Assembly: GCA_016716265.1 (NCBI GenBank)
Contig: JADJWQ010000001.1
Location: 2,790,001-2,854,000 of the forward strand
Direction: 5' to 3'
DNA length: 64,000 nt
DNA from: Planctomycetota bacterium
Lineage (GTDB): Bacteria; Planctomycetota; UBA1135; UBA2386
Shown one piece after another: positions 38,499 through 47,443 of this stretch. Every line of letters begins with the position of its first letter. The stretch's first letter is position 1. The notes beneath the pieces were generated by a model. The model was not told the DNA's origin and did no database searches. It saw nothing but the letters and a program-made list of their open reading frames with translations. A program made the translations under genes and the position numbers.

Positions 38499-41400
38499 CG
38501 ATCCGGCCACCGGCAGTCCGAGCCCCGGCGGCGTGGTCGTCGTGTTCGACCCGATCCGTGGCGAGCCGATCCGCTCGATCGCGGTCGGCCTCGAGCCGTC
38601 GGGCATCGCGTTCCACCCGAGCGGCTCGCACGCCTACGTGAGCTGCCGGGGCTCGCGCGACGTCCATGTCATCGACTGCTTCGCGGGGCTCTCGGTCGCG
38701 GCGGTCAACCTGAACCAGCACACCCCGCACGCGATCGCCTTCGACGCCGCCCGCGACCGGCTGCTCGTCGCGGCGCTGCTCAGCGGCAACAACACCGTCG
38801 CCAAAGGCGAGTTCCCCGGCGACCCGACGCCCCTGTTCGTCGTCGACGCGACGACCGACCCGCAGGTCACCGGGCAGCTCCCCGATCGCGACGTCGTCGC
38901 ATTGCGAGTGTCGCCCGCCAATCCGGCGGCGGTGACCCTGGCGCCCGCCGAGCTCGCCACCGGCGTGATGACCATCCAATACGCGATCGAGGCCGATCCG
39001 ATCCGACCGCGCGCGTACGTGGTGGGCACGGAAGCGCTCAACGACCAGTTCGTCGGCGAGCGGAACTTCCCCGCCGGTCGCGTCGTCGAGAACCGTCTCG
39101 TGGTACTCGACTACGGCGCCGGCGGGACGGCACCCGTCGCCAAGACGATCGATCTCGACGCGTCGCCGTTCGCGCCGATGGCCACGCCGACGGACTTCGT
39201 CGTCGCACCGAGCGGCCGGCGCGCCTGGCTGGTCGCGCGCGGTGTCGACCGGGTGGTCGAGTTCCGGCTCGGCGCCGGCGCTCCGGTGGCCGTCGGTGCC
39301 TGGGAGCTGCGTTCGGCCAATCCGAGCTACGGCGCGACGCGGGTCGGCGCGCGCAATGCGACGATCGATCCGACCGGCACGCAGCTGACCGTCTACTGCG
39401 AGATCGAGAACTCGTTCGCTTTCGTGGACGTCAGCGGTGCGGCACCGACCACGACGCTGATCGTGAACACCACGCCGCTGAGCTACGACCCGCTCCCCGA
39501 CTTCGCGAAGCGCGGCCTCGCGCACCTGTCGGACGCCGACCGCTCGGCGAGCCGGACCTCGTCGTGCTTCTCGTGCCACGTCGACGGCGGCCAGGACAAC
39601 GTCGTGTGGGAGCTGTCGAAGTGGCACGACCCGGAGGGCACCGCCGGTTCGGCGCTGACCTTCGAGGAGGACTTCAAGGGTCCGATGCTGACGCAGACGC
39701 TGCTCGGGCTGCCCGAGGTGGCGCCGTACCACTGGCGCGGCGAGCAGCGCACGCTCGCCGACTTCAACGGCGCGTTCTCCGGGCTGCTCGAGGGAGCCGA
39801 GCTCACTCCGACCGAGCTGCCGGACATGGTCGACGCGATCGGCCTGCTGCGACACCGCCCGAATCGCCACCTGGCGATGAACCGCTCGTATGCCAGCACG
39901 CCCGCGCCAGCGGGCGTCGGCAACGTCGCACAGGGGCTCGTCGACTTCGAGACCTTCCCGGTCTACGCGCCGGCCGGCACGCTGTCGTGTGCGAGCTGCC
40001 ACTCGCTGCCGACCGGGACCAACAACGAGATCCAGTTCATCAACGTGGTCGGCCCGCCGTCGTTCACCGTCCAGGTCGCCCAGCTCCGCGGCGTCGTCGA
40101 GCGCCTCGATGCGCCGATCAATCTCGGTCCTTACGTCGGCAATCGATGCGGCAACGGCGCCGGCCTCCTGCACTTCGGCGGCGTCGGCAGCTTCCAGGAG
40201 TTCGTCGTGCAGCCGGTGTTCCTGGGTCTGCAATCGCCCGCGACGCAGGGCACGCGCGACAACCTCGTCGCGTTCATGGAGTCGTTCGACACGGGGCTCG
40301 CACCGGCGTCGAGTCTCGTCCGCGTGCTGCGCACCGACTACGCCAATCCGGCGGGCGACTTCGCCAACGTGATGGCCTACGTGCAGACCGAGGCCGCGGC
40401 GGGTCACGCCGACTTCTCGGTGATCATATCGATACCGAACGGCACGGGCGGGTTCACACCGTTCACCGGCTTCTGGGACAACGCCCAGGGCGCGTGGATC
40501 AGCGAGATCGGCGGCTTCCCGCCGACGCCGCCGGCGTCCCTGCTGTCGCTGTTCCTCGCCAGTGGCGAGCCGCTGACCATCATGGGCCACCCACCGGGAT
40601 CCGGTCAGCGGTTCACCATCGATGCCGACGACGACGGCCTGATCGACAGTGACGAATGGCCACTTTACGGAACCTCGCCGTTCGTCACCGATACGGATGG
40701 CGACGGTCGCCCCGACGGCCATGAAGTGCTCCGCGGTGATGATCCGCTGGTCGTCGACACGTCGAACGACAACCTGCCTCCGAACGTGATCGGCTCACCG
40801 CGACTGATGTTCGCGACGACCAATACCGTCAAGGTGGAGCTCAACACCGACGAGGTTGCCCGCGTCCGCGCGTTCACGACGATCCTGACACCGGCGGGCC
40901 CTGCGCTATTCCCGCTCGAGGGCCAGCAGTCGCCGGCGGCCGGCGGCTACGCCGTCAACCACCAGCTGGTGCTGCACCATCTGCCGGCGGCGTGGGAGCT
41001 GCCGCTGCTGCCGCTGCAGCTCCCGACGGGACCCAACACGTTCCAGATCGACCTCGAGATCACCGACCCGGCCGGCAACTTCCAGGTCGTGCCGTTCGTG
41101 GTCACGATGCCCGACCGCTCGCGCCCGGTCCGGGTCCAGGCGATCGCCAACCCGACCTACGTGGCCGCGAGCAACGACGTGCAGTTCACGATCGAGCTGA
41201 TGGTCGGCACGACGATCGTTCCGCTGCCGCTACCGGCGCCGATCCCTGGCGCGCCGCACCCCGCCTACGAGCTGCAGGTCGAGATCGCCTACGGCACACA
41301 GCCCGGCGGCCCCGGCACCCAGATCCTCGGCCTGACGAAGCTCACCGACCCGGTGTCGGGCACGAACGTGTTCAGGCGGCAGGTCGCCAGCGCTCCCGAC

Positions 41401-41598
41401 CCGGCGCAGCCGACCGTCCCGATGACGAACCCCGCCGTGTTCACCGCCCCGCTTCCCCCGTCGGCACCGACCGCTTCGAACCGGGTGGTCACCGTCACCG
41501 TGCTCGGCGTCACGAATCCGCCGGCGGCCGCGGCGCCCGGCTACATCTACATCGAGACCCAGGCGTTCACGCGCCACCACGCGATCCTGCCGTTCTGA
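38134..41598 (+). CDS. Exported beta-propeller/di-haem cytochrome c/calcium-repeat fusion
   Basis: An 1154-residue protein; signal peptide to AAVAQ (about residue 20). Residues about 60-430 form a YVTN-like beta-propeller (GGVVVVFDPIRGEPIRSIAVG, PSGIAFHPSGSHAYVSCRG, RDVHVIDCFAG, RRAWLVARGVDRVVEF). Two CxxCH sites follow, CFSCH (478-482) and CASCH (619-623), placed as in the cytochrome c peroxidase/MauG-like domains found after propellers in planctomycetes and myxobacteria. Residues about 830-870 hold two thrombospondin-type-3-like calcium loops (DADDDGLIDSDEW; DTDGDGRPDGHEV). The last 280 residues are beta-rich, perhaps Ig-like. Likely a periplasmic or surface redox enzyme; the electron partner is unknown. 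Confidence 0.88.
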   Translation: MPALRVPLAVCLATTAAVAQYQRPPVVSQNPAVTRQDNIVTTYADLPISPLQNVVKSALVSNVYTGVLNHRLGRYEVWFRDPTTGQQSLIAELPTPPGATCAVERPGTLEVWMAIPNSRIGDDPATGSPSPGGVVVVFDPIRGEPIRSIAVGLEPSGIAFHPSGSHAYVSCRGSRDVHVIDCFAGLSVAAVNLNQHTPHAIAFDAARDRLLVAALLSGNNTVAKGEFPGDPTPLFVVDATTDPQVTGQLPDRDVVALRVSPANPAAVTLAPAELATGVMTIQYAIEADPIRPRAYVVGTEALNDQFVGERNFPAGRVVENRLVVLDYGAGGTAPVAKTIDLDASPFAPMATPTDFVVAPSGRRAWLVARGVDRVVEFRLGAGAPVAVGAWELRSANPSYGATRVGARNATIDPTGTQLTVYCEIENSFAFVDVSGAAPTTTLIVNTTPLSYDPLPDFAKRGLAHLSDADRSASRTSSCFSCHVDGGQDNVVWELSKWHDPEGTAGSALTFEEDFKGPMLTQTLLGLPEVAPYHWRGEQRTLADFNGAFSGLLEGAELTPTELPDMVDAIGLLRHRPNRHLAMNRSYASTPAPAGVGNVAQGLVDFETFPVYAPAGTLSCASCHSLPTGTNNEIQFINVVGPPSFTVQVAQLRGVVERLDAPINLGPYVGNRCGNGAGLLHFGGVGSFQEFVVQPVFLGLQSPATQGTRDNLVAFMESFDTGLAPASSLVRVLRTDYANPAGDFANVMAYVQTEAAAGHADFSVIISIPNGTGGFTPFTGFWDNAQGAWISEIGGFPPTPPASLLSLFLASGEPLTIMGHPPGSGQRFTIDADDDGLIDSDEWPLYGTSPFVTDTDGDGRPDGHEVLRGDDPLVVDTSNDNLPPNVIGSPRLMFATTNTVKVELNTDEVARVRAFTTILTPAGPALFPLEGQQSPAAGGYAVNHQLVLHHLPAAWELPLLPLQLPTGPNTFQIDLEITDPAGNFQVVPFVVTMPDRSRPVRVQAIANPTYVAASNDVQFTIELMVGTTIVPLPLPAPIPGAPHPAYELQVEIAYGTQPGGPGTQILGLTKLTDPVSGTNVFRRQVASAPDPAQPTVPMTNPAVFTAPLPPSAPTASNRVVTVTVLGVTNPPAAAAPGYIYIETQAFTRHHAILPF

Positions 41599-41701
41599 CG
41601 CCGGGCGGCTCGACGGATCGCGCGCCGGCCGTTCGAATAGGGCCTGCGCGCGTCCCCTCCTCACTCGCCCCCTCCTGCAGACGACCGACTCACGAGACAC
41701 G

Positions 41702-43393
41702 ATGAGAGTCCGACTCCCTGTACCCGCCGCACCGCACCTCGCGGCCCGCATCGTTCCCGCCCTGGTCCTCGCGCTCGCGACCGGCCTGCCGGCCCAGGCG
41801 GCCGCCGGCGTCGCCCGTGCTCACCGTCTCCCGGTCAGCTCTGACCTGCCGGCGGTGGTGACGGGCGACTTCAGCGGCGACGGCCGCGCCGACGCCCTTT
41901 TGATCCGCGATGGACTGCCGGAGCTCGTGCTCGGCGTCGCCGGCTTCGGCGTGCCGATGGCGCTGCCGGCGCCCGGTGGCGGCCGGGTCGCACACGTCGC
42001 GAGGATCGTGGGCCAGGGGGTGCGCGGCCGGGACCTGGCACTCCTGTGCGTCGCGGACGGTCCGGCGGCCGGTCTGCACACGGTCGAGATCGACGACACC
42101 AAGGACGCGCTCGCGATCGCGCTGGGCGCAACGGACTGGGGCGGTGTGATCGAGCTCGCCGTGTTCGAGCAGACCGACGCGGTGTGGCTGTTCGGACTCG
42201 CCGCGTCCGGCGACACGGTGTTCACCGGCACGATCCGCAATGGGGTCCTCACGGTCGAGGCGCCGATCGCGCTGCCGTCCATCGCGAGCTCGATCAGGGT
42301 CGCGCCATGGCAGAGCGGCGACGACCTCACCGTGTTCGCGAGCGACGGGCGCACGGTGCACATCGTCGGGACCGACGGCGGGGACGTCGCGGCGATCACC
42401 GCGGCGCACCCGATCCACGACTTCGACGCGGGCCTGTCGAGCTACCTGGGTCACGGCCGGCTCGGCCTCGTCACCTGGGATTCCGTGACCCGCACGTCGT
42501 GGTTCGAGCTCCACGACCCGAACACCGGGCTGCAGCAGCTCGAGCTCCTCGGACCGGCGCGGCCGCGCATGGTCATGCGCGATCTGCTCGCGCGCGGCGA
42601 CCTCGACGTGTGCGCGGTCCACTCGAACTCCGCGGCTGGGTTCGCGGCTTTCGGTGGCTTCGGCCCCACGCCGACGACGCTCAGCTTCTCGGGAACGGGA
42701 TTCGTGCCGTTCTCGTTCGACAGCCCGTCGTTCGGTACGCAGGCGTCGTTCAGCAACGTCGACCTGTTCGATGCCGACAACGACGGCGATGGCGACGTCG
42801 TGTTCTGCGACGCCGTGGAGAACGCGGTGTGGGTGCAGCCGAGCTGGGCGATCGGCGAGTTCCAGCGAGCTCCGACCCTCGTGAGCGTCACGCCGCTCTA
42901 CCGGCTGTGGACGGGTCCCGGACAGCTGATGGACCTGTCGTTCGCGCTGCCCGCGACGAGCGCCGGCTTCCTCGCGACGCACGTCGAGCTGTCGATCTAC
43001 CAGGACCACCTCGAGGAGCCGAACCGTCCGGCAGACCTGGTCGCGCACACGGTGGTTCCGTTCGCACTCGATCCGGGCGGGCTGGTGTCGTTCCGCTATG
43101 TCGAGGTCCTCGGCCAATACGAGGGACCGCAGGGCACCCACGCCGACTACATCGCGTGCGCACGCTTCCTCGCTGCGGACGAGACCGGCACAGTGTGGAG
43201 CCGCTATGGCGTCGAGTCGTTCGCGAGCTTCTGGCACGATCGGACTCCCGACCCGCTGAACCCCGGCTTCTACCTCGCCGGCAATGCCGGCGGCGTGAAT
43301 CCGCTGCCGGTGCTCGGCTCGACCGGCGGCATCGGCAGTGGTGGGTCGAACGAGGTACCGCCCCCGCCGCCGGCACCGACCCCGGGTGGCTGA
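41702..43393 (+). CDS. Secreted FG-GAP-like protein with Pro-rich tail
   Basis: A 563-residue protein; signal peptide to GLPAQA (about residue 33). It contains FG-GAP loops VTGDFSGDGRADALLI (about 55) and DLFDADNDGDGDVVFCDA (about 355), with weaker blades between (HVARIVGQGVRGRDLALLC; LGHGRLGLVTWDSV). After about residue 400 a beta-sandwich-like region follows (MDLSFALPATSAGF; YIACARFLA), and it ends in PPPPPAPTPGG, a probable linker or wall-proximal tail. It lacks the GC-rich C-terminal module. Convergent with the CHAT gene, 34 bases between stops. Confidence 0.82.
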   Translation: MRVRLPVPAAPHLAARIVPALVLALATGLPAQAAAGVARAHRLPVSSDLPAVVTGDFSGDGRADALLIRDGLPELVLGVAGFGVPMALPAPGGGRVAHVARIVGQGVRGRDLALLCVADGPAAGLHTVEIDDTKDALAIALGATDWGGVIELAVFEQTDAVWLFGLAASGDTVFTGTIRNGVLTVEAPIALPSIASSIRVAPWQSGDDLTVFASDGRTVHIVGTDGGDVAAITAAHPIHDFDAGLSSYLGHGRLGLVTWDSVTRTSWFELHDPNTGLQQLELLGPARPRMVMRDLLARGDLDVCAVHSNSAAGFAAFGGFGPTPTTLSFSGTGFVPFSFDSPSFGTQASFSNVDLFDADNDGDGDVVFCDAVENAVWVQPSWAIGEFQRAPTLVSVTPLYRLWTGPGQLMDLSFALPATSAGFLATHVELSIYQDHLEEPNRPADLVAHTVVPFALDPGGLVSFRYVEVLGQYEGPQGTHADYIACARFLAADETGTVWSRYGVESFASFWHDRTPDPLNPGFYLAGNAGGVNPLPVLGSTGGIGSGGSNEVPPPPPAPTPGG

Positions 43394-43427
43394 GCCTCGC
43401 TCGCAGGCCCCGGCCCGCGCCGCCGGC

Positions 43428-46022
43428 TCACCAGCCGATCGCCGACCACGTCGCCCAGAAGTGGGGATGGTCGTAGCGCGGGTCGCCGCGCAGCGCGCGC
43501 CGCGCCTCGACCAGTGCGGCGGCAGGTCGCCGCCCCGCGGCCATCCCGGCCAGCACGCCCACCGCGAGGCGCGCGGTCGCGACCTGCTCGAGCGGGCACG
43601 GCGCGGCGAACACGGTGCGCGCTCCCGCACGGAACAACGACGCGGCAAGGTGATCCGCGTCGTCACTGCCGAGCATCGGATCGGTGCCGGTCGCGTCGCA
43701 GACCGCGAGCAGCACGACGGGCGGCATCGCGAGCCCCGCCGCTTCGAGACGCTCCGGCACGAGACGCCCGTCGGGCAACGCCGGGCTCGGCGTCAGCGCG
43801 ACGCCGCGGGGCCGCGCCAGGCCGGCGACCGTCACGCCGTGGCCGAACACCAGTAGCGCGTCGGCCGCACCGGCGCCGGCGAGGCGTTCGAGCCGTGCCT
43901 CCGGGCCGTCGAACCAGCCGAGCGACGCACAGCTCCCGGCGAGTGCGGTGCGCTCGTCGGGTGGGAACCGGATCGCCTCCGGGGTGTCGCCGCGCGCGTC
44001 GGGCGCCGCCGCGGGCGCGACCAGCGCGAGCAGCGCGGGTGGCGCTGCCGGCGCGCGCCGCGCGGCGAGCGCGAGGCCGACGCTCACCGACGGCAGCTCG
44101 ACGATCTCGCGGGCAAGGCCGAGCGGGCCGAGCTCACCGCAGGGCAGCGCCGCGAGCGGCGCGCGCTCGAGCAGCTCGCCGCCGGCGAACAGGATGCGCC
44201 GAGCCGCGCGGATACGCTCGGCGAGGTGAGCGGTGAAGAGCGGCCCGGCGAGCGCCCTGGCCGCGGCGCCGGCGCGCGCACGCGCGTCGGCCAGATCGCC
44301 CGCGGGCGGCGTCGCCGCCAGCTCGCGCCACAGCGCGCGCACGGCCGACTGCAGGTGCTCGACGGTCGGCAGCCGCTCGTGCTCGACGCGCTCGCGGTCG
44401 GCGACGAACGCGTGCGTGCAGTCCGCGCCCGGCGCGAGCACCAGCAGGATCGTGCCTGGCTCGGTGAGCAACGCCGCGCGCACCCGATCGAAGGTCGGGG
44501 CGGGATCTGCGCAGAGGCTCCGCGCCAGCGCCCCGCGCGCCGGCGCGCGGAACGTCTGCTCCAGAGCCCGGCGCTCGCGGCCGTCGCGGGGTCCGGTCAG
44601 CAGGCTGAGCTCGATGACCTCGTCGAGCAGTGCGCGGCGCGGCTGGAAGGCCAGCGTGCCGATGCCGAGGCCGTCCTCGGAGCTCTCCCAGGCGGCGAGG
44701 AACGCATCGAAGGCCGCGCCGGCCGTCGCGTGGGCCGCGACGAGCTCGGCGGTCGGGTCGCGGTCGGTCGCGCGCAGCGCAGTGAGCCGGGCGAGTCGGG
44801 CGCGCAGTCCCGCCTCGCGGGCGCGGGGCAATGGCCAGGCATCGGCAGGCTGCTCGGCGAGCAGCCGGGCGTGCGCATCGAGCGACCGGCGCGCCGCGTC
44901 CAGCGCCCCGGCGTCGGCATCGACACCGAGCCGATTGCGCGCATCGTCGAGCAATGCGAGACTGCGGATTGCGGGCGCGAGGTCGGGGCTCGCCAATGCG
45001 GTGGTGAGCGCACTGGCGGCGACGTCACCCTCGCCGAGGCCCTGGCGGGCGACGCTCTCGTAGTAGCTCAGCTGCGCCACGACCGCGGTGCGCGGCGACC
45101 GTTCGCGCAGCTCCACGATCCAGCGACAGGCCAACGCGAAGCGGCCGTCGAGGCAAGCCTGTCGCACGCGGGCGAGGCCGACCGTCACCTCGAGCTCGGC
45201 GCGCGTCGCGCGGAGCGCGTCGGTCGTGGGCTGCCAATCCACCACCGTGCGCTGTGCGTCCACGAGCGCGGCGCTCGCGGCCTCCGCGCGGCCGAGCTGC
45301 TGGTAGCACGACGCGCGTTCCATCGCGACGTAGCAGGCGGCGACCGGCGACGGTCGGGCGGCGGCGGCGACCGCGCGCTCGGCCGCGGCCAGCGCGTGCA
45401 GCGCCAGCCCGACGTCGCCGTCGCCGCGCAATTCGACCCCGAGCAGGATCAGGGTCCACGCGTACGCCTCACGGGCGCCGCTGACGTAGCGTCCGAGATC
45501 CTCGACGGCGGCGAGCTCCGCGAGCGGCAGCTCGCGGAGCTGCTGTGAGCCGCCCTCGGCGCGCTGTCGTAGCAGCCACGCGGTGAGCTCGGCCTCGAAC
45601 GCCGATGCCACGCCGGACGGCCGTGCGCGCGACGCCACCCCGCGCACGTCGAGCGCGAGCTGGACCGCGTCGGCCGGCCAGCCCGCGCGCGCGAAGCTCG
45701 CGAGCTGCCCGAAGCCGTCGAGCCACGCGGTGAGATCGGGATCGTCCGCGCGGCGCTCCGGGTCGAGCGCCAAACGCTCACCGAGCTCGGCGAGGCCCCG
45801 CCGCAGCTCCGCGAGCGCCCGCAGCCGCGCGTCCGCGTCGGCCGCCGCGCGCAGTCGATCGCCGAGCGCACGCAGCGGGTGCTGCACCGCGGTCTCGGCA
45901 GCGACCGGCTCGCGCGGTGCCACCGGCGCCGGCTCGCCCGGTCCGCAGGCACCCAGCGTGGCGGCGAGCCACGGCGCGGCACGGCACAGCGGCCGGCGGA
46001 GAGGCGCGGTCGGAAGCGTCAC
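43428..46022 (-). CDS. CHAT-domain (caspase/separase-like) lipoprotein
   Basis: An 864-residue protein. Its start has a signal peptide with lipobox-like LGAC (Cys about 26), predicting an outward-facing lipoprotein. Residues about 50-520 are Ala/Leu/Arg-rich helices, TPR-like (AEAASAALVDAQRTV; LDGRFALACRWIVEL). Residues about 540-864 are a CHAT domain: LFAGGELLERAPLAALP, then catalytic His728 in LLVFGHGVTVAG and Cys775 in VVLLAVCDATGTD, and DHLAASLFRAGARTVFAAPCPL, PHFWATWSAIG near the end. CHAT proteins are cysteine peptidases of clan CD or inactive relatives; here the His/Cys pair is intact. It starts nine bases after the anti-sigma gene and is the last member of the sigma operon. Confidence 0.9.
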   Translation of the reverse strand: MTLPTAPLRRPLCRAAPWLAATLGACGPGEPAPVAPREPVAAETAVQHPLRALGDRLRAAADADARLRALAELRRGLAELGERLALDPERRADDPDLTAWLDGFGQLASFARAGWPADAVQLALDVRGVASRARPSGVASAFEAELTAWLLRQRAEGGSQQLRELPLAELAAVEDLGRYVSGAREAYAWTLILLGVELRGDGDVGLALHALAAAERAVAAAARPSPVAACYVAMERASCYQQLGRAEAASAALVDAQRTVVDWQPTTDALRATRAELEVTVGLARVRQACLDGRFALACRWIVELRERSPRTAVVAQLSYYESVARQGLGEGDVAASALTTALASPDLAPAIRSLALLDDARNRLGVDADAGALDAARRSLDAHARLLAEQPADAWPLPRAREAGLRARLARLTALRATDRDPTAELVAAHATAGAAFDAFLAAWESSEDGLGIGTLAFQPRRALLDEVIELSLLTGPRDGRERRALEQTFRAPARGALARSLCADPAPTFDRVRAALLTEPGTILLVLAPGADCTHAFVADRERVEHERLPTVEHLQSAVRALWRELAATPPAGDLADARARAGAAARALAGPLFTAHLAERIRAARRILFAGGELLERAPLAALPCGELGPLGLAREIVELPSVSVGLALAARRAPAAPPALLALVAPAAAPDARGDTPEAIRFPPDERTALAGSCASLGWFDGPEARLERLAGAGAADALLVFGHGVTVAGLARPRGVALTPSPALPDGRLVPERLEAAGLAMPPVVLLAVCDATGTDPMLGSDDADHLAASLFRAGARTVFAAPCPLEQVATARLAVGVLAGMAAGRRPAAALVEARRALRGDPRYDHPHFWATWSAIGW

Positions 46023-46031
46023 GCCGATAGG

Positions 46032-46721
46032 CTAGCGTCGCTGGCGGTAGCGGTGCACGACGGGCACGGCGCGGCCGGCGGGGCGGACCTCGATCACGAA
46101 CTCGATCGCGTCCCGACCGGCGAGGACCTGCTCCGGCACGACCACGCGGCCACCGGTGACGTCGCGCACCGCCGCGAGCTGGCGCGCCTGGTGCCCCGCG
46201 GCGTCGAGGGCGAACACGCTCACGTCGACGACCGCCTGCAGCGGGTCGTCCTCGGTCAGCTCGAAGCGCAGCTCCCCGAAAGGCAGTCCGGCGGGCACCT
46301 CGATGCCGCCGCTGCCGAGGTAGGTGTAGCCGGGCTCGCTCGGTGGCGTCGCGACCTCGCCGCGCCACGCGCGGACCGCGAGCAATGCGAGCCCCAGCAC
46401 GACGACGGCCGCGGCGGCGGTCCACAGTCGGCGCCGCATGCGCAGCGGCGCGCCGCGCGCGGCTCGCGGCGCGCCCGCGCGGAACATCGCGAGGAACCGC
46501 TCGTCGTCGGGCCGCGGCGTCGGATCGGCGGCCGCCGCGAGTGCCTCGTCGCGGACCGCGGCCGACGCGTGGAGCGCCGCGTCGAGGTCGAGCAGCTCCG
46601 CCCACGTCGCTGCCAGCTCCGGATCGGCCGCGAGGCGCGCCGCGACCTCCGGGTCGGCCGCGTCGACCTCGCCGGCCAGCAGGGCCGCGAGCAGCGCGTC
46701 GCGATCGGCCGGGGAGGTCAT
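46032..46721 (-). CDS. Single-pass membrane anti-sigma factor candidate
   Basis: A 229-residue protein whose ATG overlaps the sigma factor stop (ATGA). Residues 1-90 are acidic and helical (LLAALLAGEVDAADPEVAARLAADPELAATW), like an anti-sigma binding domain, without a ZAS zinc motif (no HxxxCxxC). One transmembrane helix lies at about 99-116 (WTAAAAVVVLGLALLAV). The C-terminal 110 residues form an extracytoplasmic beta domain (GSGGIEVPAGLPFGELRFEL). Gene order, overlap and topology support an anti-sigma role; sequence similarity alone does not prove it. Confidence 0.75.
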   Translation of the reverse strand: MTSPADRDALLAALLAGEVDAADPEVAARLAADPELAATWAELLDLDAALHASAAVRDEALAAAADPTPRPDDERFLAMFRAGAPRAARGAPLRMRRRLWTAAAAVVVLGLALLAVRAWRGEVATPPSEPGYTYLGSGGIEVPAGLPFGELRFELTEDDPLQAVVDVSVFALDAAGHQARQLAAVRDVTGGRVVVPEQVLAGRDAIEFVIEVRPAGRAVPVVHRYRQRR

Positions 46722-47374
46722 CGGACGTCCCCCCTGGCGCCCGCGTCGTCGCCGAAGCCGGACCGCAGCCAGCGCCGCAGCCGCTCGACCGCGCGGTAGT
46801 AGCGCGTCTTCGCGGTGTTGGGAGAGCACCCGAGCCGCGCGCCGACCTGCTCGAACGTCAGCCCGTCGAAGCAGTGGGCCTCGACGACCGCCGCTTCCTC
46901 CGGCGCGAGTCGCGCGACCGCCGCGTGAAGCGTCGCGGCATCCTGGGCGCGCAGCCCCTCGGGGCGCGGATCGACGGCGCGCTCGACCTCGCCGGCGTCG
47001 GCCGGCAGCTCGCGGCGTGCGCGCCGCTGCCGCTCGCGCCGCAGGTCGAGCAGCGTCAGCGCGCAGTAGCGGTAGATCCAGGTCTCGAGGCTCGCGCGCC
47101 CCTCGTAGCGGTCGAGCCCCGCCCAGACGCGCGTCGCGACCTCCTGGGCCGCCTCGGTGCGCAGCTCGTCGTCGAGCGGCGGACCGCTGCGGCGGGCGAT
47201 CGAATCGAGGATGCGGGGAATGCACAGCATGCGTCTGGCCAGGATCTCGACGGCCTCCGAGCTCCCGGCGCGGGCCCGCGCGACCAGCTCCCGGTCGGCG
47301 CGCCAGGCGCTCCGGGACGCCGCGGCATCGGTGTCCGCGGGGCGGCTCTGGTTCTGCGATTCTGGTGGCTCCAC
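46718..47374 (-). CDS. ECF-family RNA polymerase sigma factor
   Basis: A 218-residue sigma-70 family protein. Region 2 includes RTEAAQEVATRVWAGLDRYEGRASLETWIYRYCALTLLDLRR (given in parts: EVATRVWAGL, ASLETWIYRYCA, DLRRERQRRAR). Region 4 reads LAPEEAAVVEAHCFDGLTFEQVGARLG then CSPNTAKTRYYRAVERLRRWL, a helix-turn-helix. The N-terminal 40 residues are an extra tail. The gene is the first of a sigma - anti-sigma - CHAT operon and starts 69 bases after hpnE on the same strand. It probably controls its own operon; no paired promoter motif could be verified. Confidence 0.93.
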   Translation of the reverse strand: MEPPESQNQSRPADTDAAASRSAWRADRELVARARAGSSEAVEILARRMLCIPRILDSIARRSGPPLDDELRTEAAQEVATRVWAGLDRYEGRASLETWIYRYCALTLLDLRRERQRRARRELPADAGEVERAVDPRPEGLRAQDAATLHAAVARLAPEEAAVVEAHCFDGLTFEQVGARLGCSPNTAKTRYYRAVERLRRWLRSGFGDDAGARGDVR

Positions 47375-47443
47375 GCGGCCTCCGCGCGAGTCTAGCCCGG
47401 ACCACCCACGAGGTCCCGCGCGAGGTGACCCTAGAGCCCGTGC

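Noticed and set aside
37909..40722. 937-codon minus-strand open frame
   Set aside because: Antisense to the propeller/cytochrome gene, which carries CxxCH motifs and a proper RBS.
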